Source: Uliginosibacterium sp. (GTDB taxonomy: Bacteria > Pseudomonadota > Gammaproteobacteria > Burkholderiales > Rhodocyclaceae). Taken from it: DNA of 64,000 nucleotides. Below, piece by piece: positions 8,820 to 17,125 of this stretch. The translations under genes and the position numbers were made by a program. The DNA lies in assembly GCA_016718265.1 (NCBI GenBank), contig JADKDZ010000008.1, positions 84,688-148,687 of the forward strand, read 5' to 3'. The notes beneath the pieces are model-generated. The model saw only the letters and a list, made by a program, of their open reading frames with translations. It was not told where the DNA came from and made no database searches. The first letter of the stretch is position 1. Every line of letters begins with the position of its first letter.

Positions 8820-9409
8820 GTTTCGTCTCCCATCAATAAGCAGTCGATGCCATCGCACAGGCAGTGGATGGCAAGCAGATGGACCTCCTGGATGCGGGAG
8901 GTTCGTTCATGCGGTACACAAATCGTGACATCTCCGGGGCGCAGCATGGCTGCCGCCTGTCCGCCGTCCGCTCCGACGAGAGCGATGACACGCAGATCCC
9001 GCTCGTGCGCCGCCTCAATGGCGGCCAGCGCACAGACGGAATCACCACGCGGAGAGATCAGCAACAGCACATCCCCCGGGTGGCCGAGTGCTCTGACCTG
9101 CTTGGCGAAGACTTGTTCCCAGCCATGCGCATTTGCCATGGCACTGATCGCGGGCATGCTGGCAGTGAGGTCGATGGCCGCCAGCTCGGGGCGTTCGCGT
9201 TCGAACTGCCCTTGCAGCAGCGAGGTGAAATACTGCGCCAGTGCCGCAGAGCCACCAATGCCACAACTGAGGATCTTGCCGTTACCCAACAGGCAATGAA
9301 CCATCGCATCGGTGGCTTCTGCCAGCGGAAAGCACAGCACTTCGGCGGCTGCAGCCTTGGCGCGTGCATTGTCTTCAAAGTGAAGATTGATGCGGGAGGC
9401 GAGATCCAT
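8816..9409 (-). CDS. diaA: DiaA-type SIS-domain protein (phosphoheptose-isomerase-like)
   Basis: A 197-residue sugar isomerase (SIS) domain protein with the phosphosugar-binding serine regions CGIGGSAALAQY and LLISPRGDS. Family members are either GmhA (sedoheptulose-7-phosphate isomerase) or DiaA (DnaA-binding initiation regulator). The length and the position between YraN and DolP homologues favour DiaA. The open frame extends much further upstream, but that part overlaps argC; the ATG at 9409 lies 2 bases past the argC stop. Its stop overlaps the dolP TTG start. Confidence 0.78.
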   Translation of the reverse strand: MDLASRINLHFEDNARAKAAAAEVLCFPLAEATDAMVHCLLGNGKILSCGIGGSAALAQYFTSLLQGQFERERPELAAIDLTASMPAISAMANAHGWEQVFAKQVRALGHPGDVLLLISPRGDSVCALAAIEAAHERDLRVIALVGADGGQAAAMLRPGDVTICVPHERTSRIQEVHLLAIHCLCDGIDCLLMGDET

Positions 9410-9411
9410 GC

Positions 9412-10368
9412 TCAGGCCTGGAGCGAGGTCGTTTCGGCCAGCCCGAGCATCGCATTCATGCACTGGATGGCGGCACCCGACGCGCCCTTGCCCAGATTGT
9501 CGAAGCGCGCGACCAGCAGGATCTGCTCGGCATGGCCAAACACAAAGAGTTCGGCGCGATTCGTGTTGTTGCAGGTCGTTGCAGGCAGGAAGCCGGCGTC
9601 CAGCCCTTCGGTACCGCCCAGCGGCATGACCTTCACGAAAGTCTCGTTGGCGTAATACGCCGAAAGATGCGCGTGGACGGATTCCGGACTGGCTTTGCCC
9701 GGCAGCAGGCGGGGGAGCAACGGGATCGAGACCAGCATGCCTTGCGCAAAATTTGCGATTACCGGCGTGAATAGCGGCGTGTGCGCCAAGCCGCACAGGG
9801 CGGTCATCTCCGGCAGGTGCTTGTGCGCAAGTCCCAGCGCGTAGAGCCGGGGGCTCTTCATGGTGTCGGGCAGGCTCGCCGGCTCTTCGTACTTGGCGAT
9901 CATTTCCTTGCCAGCCCCGGAGTAGCCCGAAAGCGAAAACACCGAGAACGGATAATCGGCCGGCACGATGTTCGCGGCGACCAGGGGGGCAACCGTCAGG
10001 ATGAATCCAGTGGCGTGACAACCGGGCACGGCGATCCGCTGCGAGGCGCGAATGCGTTCCCGCTGTCCGTGCAGTTCAGGCATGCCGTAGACCCAATCCG
10101 GATGCGTGCGATGGGCGGTGCTGGCATCCAGGAAGCGGGTGCGCGTGTTGTCCGGCGCGAGTAGCGCGACGGACTCGCGCGAGGCGGCATCGGGCAGGCA
10201 CAGGAAGACCGCATCGGCGGCATTGATGTAGTCGGCCTTGACGCGCGGGTCCTTGCGCTGGTCTTCGGGGATGCTCAGGATCTCGATGTCGGAGCGTCCG
10301 GCGAGCCGTTCGTCGATTTTGAGGCCGGTCGTGCCGTGCCGACCGTCAATGAATACCTTGTAAGTCAT
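9412..10368 (-). CDS. argC: N-acetyl-gamma-glutamyl-phosphate reductase (type 2)
   Basis: Reduces N-acetylglutamyl phosphate to the semialdehyde in arginine synthesis. The protein is 318 residues, the shorter type 2 form. Evidence: FIDGRHGTTGLKI at the N-terminus (nucleotide binding), FLDASTAHRTHPDWVYGMPEL, the catalytic cysteine in VPGCHATG, and SGYSGAGKEMIAKYE. It lies between the HIRAN gene and diaA on the same strand, so arginine synthesis is embedded in an envelope/replication gene run; an operon is inferred from the 2-base gap to diaA. Confidence 0.92.
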   Translation of the reverse strand: MTYKVFIDGRHGTTGLKIDERLAGRSDIEILSIPEDQRKDPRVKADYINAADAVFLCLPDAASRESVALLAPDNTRTRFLDASTAHRTHPDWVYGMPELHGQRERIRASQRIAVPGCHATGFILTVAPLVAANIVPADYPFSVFSLSGYSGAGKEMIAKYEEPASLPDTMKSPRLYALGLAHKHLPEMTALCGLAHTPLFTPVIANFAQGMLVSIPLLPRLLPGKASPESVHAHLSAYYANETFVKVMPLGGTEGLDAGFLPATTCNNTNRAELFVFGHAEQILLVARFDNLGKGASGAAIQCMNAMLGLAETTSLQA

Positions 10369-10441
10369 GCGTCACTCTTCGATAAGCGTTCAGACCAGCA
10401 TTGTAAGCGAGCACCGTGACAATGCGGTTTCCAGCGCGCGG

Positions 10442-10819
10442 CTATGGCCCCGCCGCCAGCGGCAGCAGGATCTCGATTTCGATGCGACGGCGCGGATCCG
10501 GGTGCTCGCGCAGGTGCCGGATGCGCGCGGAGAGTGGCGCTCCTTCAGCCAGGGCGCGGCTCACCGCGCCATTCAGGGTGCGGGGCAGGTAGCCGAGAGA
10601 TTGGCCCTGCCAGTCGACCCGGATCGCTTGCGCGTCATGGGCGTTCGCCGGCTCGGCAATGAGTGTGAGTACGTCGCCTTCACGTAACTCAGGCCACAGT
10701 GCTTGCGCGTGGTGGTGTTTGAAGCCGGCAATGGGCGTGCGTTGCACGACCAGGCTACTTTGCCCGAACGCGACGCCACAGCCGAGCGTGAGCAACGCCA
10801 GCCAGGCCCGCGCGTGCAT
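10442..10819 (-). CDS. Exported HIRAN-domain protein
   Basis: 125 residues: a signal peptide (MHARAWLALLTLGCGVAFGQ) and then a single HIRAN domain covering nearly the whole mature protein. Family-type features are FKHHHAQALWPELREGD, AEPANAHDAQAIRV and LGYLPRTLNGAVSRAL. HIRAN domains bind DNA 3' ends in eukaryotic HLTF, but the role of stand-alone exported bacterial forms is not established. The ATG overlaps the yraN stop (TGATG), indicating coupling. The longer ORF start at 10906 would lie inside yraN and lose the signal peptide position. Confidence 0.75.
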   Translation of the reverse strand: MHARAWLALLTLGCGVAFGQSSLVVQRTPIAGFKHHHAQALWPELREGDVLTLIAEPANAHDAQAIRVDWQGQSLGYLPRTLNGAVSRALAEGAPLSARIRHLREHPDPRRRIEIEILLPLAAGP

Positions 10820-11253
10820 CAGCGCGGTGCTCCCGCAAATGCCGCGCGCACCCAGGTGCATTGCGCGGCGTCCAGACCCGCCAGCAAGATCGCATCGAAA
10901 CGGCACGGGTGTTGGCGATAGCGTAAGCCCGGGCCATTCAGCCAGTGGCGCGCAGCCAGCTCGATGCGGGCTTGCTTGCGTGGGGTGATGCTGGCTGCAG
11001 CACCGCCATAGGTGTCGCCGCTGCGCAGGCGAACCTCGACGAAAACGATGCAGCCGGCGTCATCTGCAATGAGGTCGATCTCACCGCCCTTGCAGCGATA
11101 GTTCTGGACGAGCACCCGCAGCCCTTGCCGCGCAAGATAGCGAGCGGCCCACAGCTCACCCTGCTGGCCGCGTGAGCGTGCCTGCGCTTGCCCTGCGCGC
11201 TTGTGCAGCAGACAATCCACAGCCTTGCCCAGCCACTGCCTGATGCCCTTCAT
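10819..11253 (-). CDS. yraN: YraN/UPF0102 family nuclease-like protein
   Basis: A 144-residue protein of the YraN family, which has a Holliday-junction-resolvase-like fold. Visible motifs: QQGELWAARYLARQGLRVL, then the catalytic-type acidic core NYRCKGGEIDLIADD and VFVEVRLRSGDTYGG, with the E-ID-EVR pattern of this nuclease superfamily. The start is uncertain: ATG at 11253 or GTG at 11262 (or later). With ATG at 11253 the start codon overlaps the divergent rsmI start. Its biochemical role is not firmly known. Confidence 0.82.
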   Translation of the reverse strand: MKGIRQWLGKAVDCLLHKRAGQAQARSRGQQGELWAARYLARQGLRVLVQNYRCKGGEIDLIADDAGCIVFVEVRLRSGDTYGGAAASITPRKQARIELAARHWLNGPGLRYRQHPCRFDAILLAGLDAAQCTWVRAAFAGAPR

Positions 11254-12142
11254 GTCTGACACCCATCCGCTTCACGCCTCTGCCGCATTGTATGTGGTCG
11301 CCACGCCGCTCGGTAACCTGCGCGACATCACCTTGCGTGCCCTCGACGTGCTGCGCGCGGTCGACGTGGTGGCAGCTGAAGACACCCGGCACTCGCAGCG
11401 TCTGCTCGCTGCACACGGTATCAGCCCGAAGATGCTGCCAGTGCATGAGCATAACGAGCAGGAGGGCGCCACGCGCATTCTTGCCATGCTGGCAGCGGGC
11501 CAGCATGTAGCGCTGATTACCGATGCCGGCACGCCGGCAGTGTCTGATCCGGGCGCGCGGCTGGTGGCGCGTGTGCAGGCGGAGGGCTATCCGGTGGTGC
11601 CGGTTCCCGGTCCCTGTGCGGCGGTCGCTGCCCTCTCGGTGTCCGGCCTTGCGAGCGGGCAGTTCCGCTTCATTGGCTTTCTGCCAGCCAAGCCTGCTGC
11701 GCGCCGTGCCGAGCTCGAAATTTTGCGCGGCGACGAGGCGGTGCTGGTGTTCTACGAAGCGCCGCATCGCGTGCGCGAGTGCGTGGAGGATCTGGTGGCG
11801 GTGCTGGAGCCGGAGCGCGAGATCGTCTTCTGTCGCGAGCTGACCAAGCTCTTTGAGCAAGTTGCGCGCATGCCGCTGGCCGAGGCACTGGCCTGGCTGG
11901 CCGCGGACCCGAACCGGCTCCGCGGTGAGTTCGTCCTGCTGCTGGCGCCGGTACCCAAAGGCGAGGGTCTCCCGGCCGATGCCAGGCGGGTACTTGCCCT
12001 TCTTCTGCAGGAAGGCGTGCCAGTGAAATCGGCCGCCAAGCTGGCGGCTGCGATTACCGGCGCGTCCAAAAATGCGCTGTATGATCTCGCGCTTGAAATG
12101 CGTGACGCCGGCGCGACGCCGGACCTGCGCCCCTCTGCTTGA
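11252..12142 (+). CDS. rsmI: 16S rRNA 2'-O-ribose C1402 methyltransferase
   Basis: Methylates the 2'-hydroxyl of C1402 in 16S rRNA using SAM. The 296-residue protein has the tetrapyrrole-methylase-like fold: YVVATPLGNLRDITLRAL, AEDTRHSQRLLAAHGI, ITDAGTPAVSDPGARLV and PVPGPCAAVAAL are signature segments. The ATG at 11252 aligns with the usual start; the upstream ATG at 11243 is less likely. The gene is back to back with yraN, a linkage also found in enterobacteria, and is followed after 14 bases by pyrC. Confidence 0.92.
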   Translation: MSDTHPLHASAALYVVATPLGNLRDITLRALDVLRAVDVVAAEDTRHSQRLLAAHGISPKMLPVHEHNEQEGATRILAMLAAGQHVALITDAGTPAVSDPGARLVARVQAEGYPVVPVPGPCAAVAALSVSGLASGQFRFIGFLPAKPAARRAELEILRGDEAVLVFYEAPHRVRECVEDLVAVLEPEREIVFCRELTKLFEQVARMPLAEALAWLAADPNRLRGEFVLLLAPVPKGEGLPADARRVLALLLQEGVPVKSAAKLAAAITGASKNALYDLALEMRDAGATPDLRPSA

Positions 12143-12156
12143 AATCGGATCTGACC

Positions 12157-13197
12157 ATGACGACACAGACCCTGGAAATACTGCGGCCGGACGACTGGCA
12201 TATTCACCTCCGCGACGGTGATGCATTGAAGACGACGGTTGCCGACGCCGCGCGGCAGTTCGGCCGTGCCATCGTGATGCCCAATTTGCGCCCGCCAGTC
12301 ACGACGGTGGCGCAGGCCGCCGCTTACCGCCAGCGCATCCTCGACGCGGTACCCGCCGGGCTCAAGTTTGAGCCGCTGATGACGTTGTACCTGACAGACA
12401 ACACGCCGCCTGACGAGATTGATCGCGCGCGGGACAGTGGGTTTGTTCGGGCTGTCAAACTCTATCCAGCGGGCGCGACGACGAACTCGGATGCGGGGGT
12501 GACTGCCATCGACAAGGTCATGCCCGTCCTGGAGCGCATGCAGGCGCTTGGCGTGGCTTTGTGCATTCATGGGGAGGTGACCCATGCTGACATTGACGTG
12601 TTTGACCGCGAGTCTGTGTTTATTGATCGCGTACTCGCGCCGCTCGCGGCGCGCCTCCCGGATCTACGTACGGTCTTCGAACACATTACGACGGCCGAGG
12701 CGGCGCAATACGTGAGCGAAGCCGGGCCGAATACCGCCGCGACGATCACCGCGCACCACCTGCTGCTGAACCGGAATGCGCTGTTTACAGGCGGCATCCG
12801 GCCCCACCACTACTGTCTGCCGGTGCTCAAGCGCGAGCGTCATCGCAGCGCGCTGCTGGCGGCTGCCAGTTCGGGCAATGCACGCTTCTTTCTCGGCACC
12901 GACTCGGCGCCGCATGCCCGCAGCGCGAAGGAATCGGCCTGCGGCTGCGCGGGCTGCTACACGGCCAACGCGGCAATTGAGCTCTACGCAGAAGCCTTTG
13001 AGTCGATTGGTGCGCTGGACAAGCTGGAGGCCTTCGCCAGCCTGAACGGGCCGGACTGGTATGGCTTGCCGCGGAATGCCGAGTCCATCCGCCTGCGCAA
13101 AGAGTCGTGGTCCGTGCCCGAGACGCTCGACTATCTGCCGGGTGAGCCGCTGGTGCCTTTGCGTGCGGGCGGCACGATCAACTGGCGCCTGGTTTGA
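12157..13197 (+). CDS. pyrC: Dihydroorotase (class II, PyrC)
   Basis: Interconverts carbamoyl aspartate and dihydroorotate in pyrimidine synthesis. The 346-residue protein shows the zinc-binding WHIHLRDG near the N-terminus, the carboxylated lysine in AVKLYPAGATTNS, the histidines in CIHGEV and VFEHITT, and FFLGTDSAPHARSAKE. This fits the homodimeric PyrC type. The ATG at 12157 follows a weak GGAT; a TTG at 12139 is also in frame. Confidence 0.94.
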   Translation: MTTQTLEILRPDDWHIHLRDGDALKTTVADAARQFGRAIVMPNLRPPVTTVAQAAAYRQRILDAVPAGLKFEPLMTLYLTDNTPPDEIDRARDSGFVRAVKLYPAGATTNSDAGVTAIDKVMPVLERMQALGVALCIHGEVTHADIDVFDRESVFIDRVLAPLAARLPDLRTVFEHITTAEAAQYVSEAGPNTAATITAHHLLLNRNALFTGGIRPHHYCLPVLKRERHRSALLAAASSGNARFFLGTDSAPHARSAKESACGCAGCYTANAAIELYAEAFESIGALDKLEAFASLNGPDWYGLPRNAESIRLRKESWSVPETLDYLPGEPLVPLRAGGTINWRLV

Positions 13198-13211
13198 CAG
13201 GAGGAGTGACG

Positions 13212-13640
13212 ATGTTGCGACTGTGCGGCCTGGCCGTGCTGAGTCTGGTTTGCCTGACGGCCTGTGAGAATCAGGCCGCCTCCCGCATGATCGGCGGCAG
13301 CAAGGAGCACTCGATTTCTCTGGTGCGGGAGCAGCGCTGGTTCTGGGGCGACGCTGTCGATCAGAAGCTCGTCATCTCGCGCTTTCCGGAATGCCAACGC
13401 CGTTTCGAGATTGATCCCGGCAAAGTCGGCGAGCCGAGTCTGGAACTCTACGGCGTGAGCGACATGCTCTATTTGGCGCATCAGGGGCCGAGCTGGTACG
13501 CGGTCGGCACCGAGGAGTGTCAGCTGCAGAAGTACGACCGCCCCCCTGATCCTGTTCCCGGCACCTTGCTCGGGCGCTTCACGCAGCAAGACGGGCGGCT
13601 GGTCTTCGAAGCTGCCAAAGGCCTCCCGGCCGCCGAGTGA
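13212..13640 (+). CDS. Small predicted lipoprotein, unknown function
   Basis: 142 residues with a clear lipoprotein signal (LVCLTACEN, Cys about residue 18). A strong AGGAGG ribosome site sits before the ATG at 13212. The mature part has no recognised domain; it contains scattered Trp and two Cys residues (PECQRR, EECQLQ) that could form a disulfide. It starts 14 bases after pyrC and probably shares its transcript, which says nothing firm about function. Confidence 0.7.
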   Translation: MLRLCGLAVLSLVCLTACENQAASRMIGGSKEHSISLVREQRWFWGDAVDQKLVISRFPECQRRFEIDPGKVGEPSLELYGVSDMLYLAHQGPSWYAVGTEECQLQKYDRPPDPVPGTLLGRFTQQDGRLVFEAAKGLPAAE

Positions 13641-13774
13641 GTCTCGGTTGCAGCCTGTTTTGCCCTCAGGCGAGGTGTGTGGATTGCATGGCTCGCAAAG
13701 CCACTCCCGGCAAGGGTCTTCGAGGTTGGCCGTAATTTTGCTTGCCTTGAGCCGAGATCGTGGGCTGTCCGGCG

Positions 13775-16150
13775 CTACGATCTGGGCTTGAACCAGTACT
13801 TCGTCGTCCGCGCCTCCTTGCTCTTCGGGTAGCTGCGCTTGAGCAGATCGAAGGCTTCCCGTGACAGATCACCCGCTGAGGCGTCCGCACACCAGTTCAT
13901 ACGCGTGCGATAGACGGCTTCGCGCAGCAGGCCCGGTACGCGTGCGTCGGTCGGGAAGTGGCGGGCAAAGTCGAGCACGTTCTGCATCCAGATTGAGTCC
14001 AGATCCGGCAGCGCCTCCAGGGCTTGCCGCTCCTGCTGCCAGGCGGCGTAGTGCTCGCTAGACAAGATGTTCCGGGCGAAACGGCCCAGCGGGGCCAGTT
14101 GCGAGGGACTGCCGTCACCGAGGTCGAGGGCCTGGGTGGCGGGCGCCGTCAGCCGACACTCGGGATCGACGCGCGCGCCGTCGATCAGCAAGCCCCCTTC
14201 GAGGAAGAAGCGCTGCTCGTCTTCAATGCGCAGCAGCGCCGCCAGCTGTGGCGGGAATGCGGGGCCATCGATCTTCGCCAGCGCGCTCAGCGCCTCGCGC
14301 GCCGCAGTGCTGTCGTGGCGCAACAGTCCGCGCGACCAGGCCAGGCGTGCGGCCACGCGGCGCAGCAGGGTGGGGGCGTCCGGGTGCTGCGCGCTGGCCA
14401 TCAAGGCGGCATGGGGCAGCTCGTAGTTCAGAATCCAGCTCGTATCGGCATCCCACCCCCAGGCCGGCGCGGCGTCCGCGGCGGGTGGCGCGGTCTGCAG
14501 CAGGGTATCGCGATCATAGGCGCGGCCCTCCTCACGCAGCGCATCGCGCCAGAAATCGGCCAGCGAGGTGGCGTGCCACAAGCGATACTCGCGGACGCGG
14601 TTGCGGGCCGAGTAGTCGGCCCGCAGCTCATCACGCGCCATGAGCTGAGTGGCCAGGTGCAAGCCCTCTTCGCGCGGGCCGAGGCGCAGCCGTTGCAGCA
14701 GGAAGCTTGCCGCGCCCGGATGATCTGCCGGTACGCGGGCCAATGCGTCCAGCAGCTTCGTCAGATGCGGCGCATCGCGCGTTGCAAACACGGCGGCGCT
14801 GAAAAGCCAGGCGTGGTCCTTGGGAGCCTGCTCGAATCGCTGCAGGGAGGTGAGGCTCCACTGTTGGCGCCGGCAGCGGCTATCGGCCCGGTCGGGCGAA
14901 GCGGTACGGGGCGCCGTGGCGCCACTGTCGAGGTGGCAGTCACGCCGGGTCGGGTCATCGCCATTTACCAGACCGGCCAACCATTCTCCAAGTGGTTCGC
15001 TGGGGGCGAACTGGCGGTGCAAGAGCAGATAGTCGTCGGCAGCGCGCTGGAATTCTGCTGCGTCGACGCCGGGTGTGTGCAAGATCGCCGCCAGCTCGCG
15101 AAAGCGCTTGGCCGGATCGAGCCGCGCCCCGATCAATGCAAGCAGGTCGCGCAGGCGGCGCGCTTCGTCGTGTCGGCCGGCGGCCTGCGCAAGCGTGAGC
15201 GCGCGCGTTGCCGCGGCGCGCAGGCGCGCACTTTCGGTCTCTCTCAGGGTTTGCGCTTTGGTACGGCGGGCGACGCACTCAGGCGCCTCGCAAGGATCGT
15301 AGCTGCCGCTGGGCGCGAGCAGTTGGGCGTTCCGCAATCCTGCCCGCAAAGCGAGATAGTGGCCCCACGCCTGCCAGGGCGAGGCCGCGTCGCCCGCGAT
15401 AGCCGTGAAGGCCGCTTCAGCCGCCTGATAGTGGCCTTCGTACAGCAGCGCCGAGGCGCGCTGATACGCGCGATCCTGAATCAGCAGCGTCGGCGCGTCC
15501 GCCGACGGGTCGGGCAGCGCCATGTCGGGCAGCAGGAACTGCTGGGCGTACTGCGGGTTGATCTCTCCACCTCCTGGCAGGTCTCGCCGAAAATAGGCGG
15601 GCCCGAGTGGGCAGCGTGCGAAAACACGATGCTGCGCCGTCAGCCAGTTCTGCAAAGCCGGGTGATTTGCTCCCCAGGCGCTGACACGCGCGTTGAGCGT
15701 CTGACGGGCCTGCTGCCAGGCGTCTGCCGGGCAGTTCTCGAAGCGGTCCCAGCGGTTGCCACCGAGCAGTGCGCTTTCGGCCGCCACGTGTTCCGGCGCA
15801 TCCGCAGACGCAATTTCTTTTGCAGCGGTTTGCCAGGCCAGGATTGCTTGCGCGCTCTGCTCACTGCCCGCGGTGGGCGGGCGGTAACTGAAGGCCTCCA
15901 GCCCGCCGGCGGGCAGGGCCTGTCCGTTAAAGCGGTACCAGGCTAACAGCAGCGGCTTGCGCCACCAGCTCGCCTCAACCACCCCGAGCCCGCCGGACGC
16001 CAGTGCGGAAAGTGGCAGGACGGGGCCCCACGGCGAGTTGAACGCTGGGGGCGAGTCGTCGCCGCCACCGGACGCAGCGGTCGGGGCCGAGACCATGATC
16101 GTGCCGCCGATGCTCAACACGGCAAGCAGCCGAAGGATAGGGAACTTCAT
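13775..16150 (-). CDS. Large exported protein of unknown function (791 aa)
   Basis: 791 residues with a signal peptide (cleavage likely near SAPTAASGG), rich in Ala, Leu, Arg and Trp. The middle part (about 230-420) is helical with alternating Ala/Leu patterns suggestive of TPR-like repeats (for example YQRASALLYEGHYQAAEAAF), but no repeat is certain. It ends with KEARTTKYWFKPRS. The upstream gene overlaps by 4 bases, so the two proteins are probably made together. I do not recognise a family; a periplasmic scaffold is inference. Confidence 0.75.
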   Translation of the reverse strand: MKFPILRLLAVLSIGGTIMVSAPTAASGGGDDSPPAFNSPWGPVLPLSALASGGLGVVEASWWRKPLLLAWYRFNGQALPAGGLEAFSYRPPTAGSEQSAQAILAWQTAAKEIASADAPEHVAAESALLGGNRWDRFENCPADAWQQARQTLNARVSAWGANHPALQNWLTAQHRVFARCPLGPAYFRRDLPGGGEINPQYAQQFLLPDMALPDPSADAPTLLIQDRAYQRASALLYEGHYQAAEAAFTAIAGDAASPWQAWGHYLALRAGLRNAQLLAPSGSYDPCEAPECVARRTKAQTLRETESARLRAAATRALTLAQAAGRHDEARRLRDLLALIGARLDPAKRFRELAAILHTPGVDAAEFQRAADDYLLLHRQFAPSEPLGEWLAGLVNGDDPTRRDCHLDSGATAPRTASPDRADSRCRRQQWSLTSLQRFEQAPKDHAWLFSAAVFATRDAPHLTKLLDALARVPADHPGAASFLLQRLRLGPREEGLHLATQLMARDELRADYSARNRVREYRLWHATSLADFWRDALREEGRAYDRDTLLQTAPPAADAAPAWGWDADTSWILNYELPHAALMASAQHPDAPTLLRRVAARLAWSRGLLRHDSTAAREALSALAKIDGPAFPPQLAALLRIEDEQRFFLEGGLLIDGARVDPECRLTAPATQALDLGDGSPSQLAPLGRFARNILSSEHYAAWQQERQALEALPDLDSIWMQNVLDFARHFPTDARVPGLLREAVYRTRMNWCADASAGDLSREAFDLLKRSYPKSKEARTTKYWFKPRS

Positions 16151-16881
16151 GACAAGGGTCTCCTTTGGGATTCGGTGCTTGAGCGCTGGCCGCGGCCGAG
16201 AAAAACATAGCGGCGCCCCGGCAGGGCGACCGGCCAGTCAGGCTCGTCATCCGCCACGCCGTGGGCTTGGGCACAGAGGGGCTCGTCGACGCCCGCGGCG
16301 CTGCGTGATACGAACGCCGGCCGCACCCGGCCGAGGCGGAAATACATGGGTACGACTTCGTCCACCGGCGCGTCCGCCAGCCACCGATCTCCATGGCACC
16401 AACTGGCCAAAGCCGTCACCGAGAGGCGCGGCGTCGTCGGCAAGGCGGCTTTGATGGCGTGTACCGCTGCGAGCCAGAAGGCGCGCTGGGACTGGCGAGC
16501 CTCGAAGTCCAGCTGCACCCAGGCGGGCGTGCCGCGAACGGCTGCGTCGATGACGGCATCTCGCAAGCCATGGAGTTGTGCAGCGTTGCCGGCAAACGGA
16601 TGGGCCGGGTCGACCTCTACATGAATCACCGGGATAACCATCACGCCGTCGGGCAAGGGCAAGGCATTGCGCCGTGACTGACGGAAAACCGCTTCGCCCG
16701 AGAGGATCAGGTGCGTGACAACCACGGCCGCCCCGACGCCGGGTGCCGGCGGGGGCAGTTGCCCGGCAGGCCGGTCCCAGTACCACCAGAAAATTTCTGG
16801 TGCGGGCTCGGCGACGCTTGCGTTGAGCATGCCGACGCTCGTCAGGAGCGCAAGGAAGAGCCGTCGTATGCAGCGGAACAT
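16147..16881 (-). CDS. Exported protein resembling DUF3142 family
   Basis: 244 residues with a signal peptide (MFRCIRRLFLALLTSVGML). The pattern EIFWWYWDRPAG near the mature N-terminus, VQLDFEARQSQRAFWLAAV in the centre and ALASWCHGDRWL later resembles DUF3142 proteins, which look like inactive or atypical TIM-barrel hydrolases. The acidic LDFE stretch is the best candidate functional site. The start at 16881 gives a clean signal peptide; the ATG at 16932 would add 17 residues. It overlaps the 791-residue gene by 4 bases. Function unknown. Confidence 0.6.
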   Translation of the reverse strand: MFRCIRRLFLALLTSVGMLNASVAEPAPEIFWWYWDRPAGQLPPPAPGVGAAVVVTHLILSGEAVFRQSRRNALPLPDGVMVIPVIHVEVDPAHPFAGNAAQLHGLRDAVIDAAVRGTPAWVQLDFEARQSQRAFWLAAVHAIKAALPTTPRLSVTALASWCHGDRWLADAPVDEVVPMYFRLGRVRPAFVSRSAAGVDEPLCAQAHGVADDEPDWPVALPGRRYVFLGRGQRSSTESQRRPLS

Positions 16882-17092
16882 GAAGCTTTGCCAAGCGTGT
16901 TGGCCAGGGGGCCTCCACGCTAACGTCCGCATGATCGGCCGTCAATCAGCACGGCACGCAAGCGCACGCGGACGCCCATCCCGTCTGTTGGCCGGCCCCG
17001 AGTCTGGCGAGGGATGACGCCATCCGTCAGCCTGCTTTGTTTCTAGTACTTAAGGCTTGGTAGAGTTTTAGAAAATCATTTCGAAACTTGCT

Positions 17093-17110
17093 TGAGGGCC
17101 TTGGCCCTCA
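17093..17110 (+). promoter_or_regulatory. Perfect inverted repeat just before the FN3 lipoprotein gene
   Basis: TGAGGGCC and GGCCCTCA separated by TT form an 18-base inverted repeat ending 15 bases before the ATG, immediately upstream of the GGAG ribosome site. It could be an operator or a leader hairpin limiting translation. The upstream 17041-17090 stretch is AT-rich and may contain the promoter. Confidence 0.35.
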
Positions 17111-17125
17111 GGATCGGAGCACATC

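Noticed and set aside
14024..15946. 640-codon open frame on the plus strand
   Set aside because: It lies entirely antisense to the 791-residue gene, has no domain or signal, and is the kind of long shadow frame that GC-rich genes produce.
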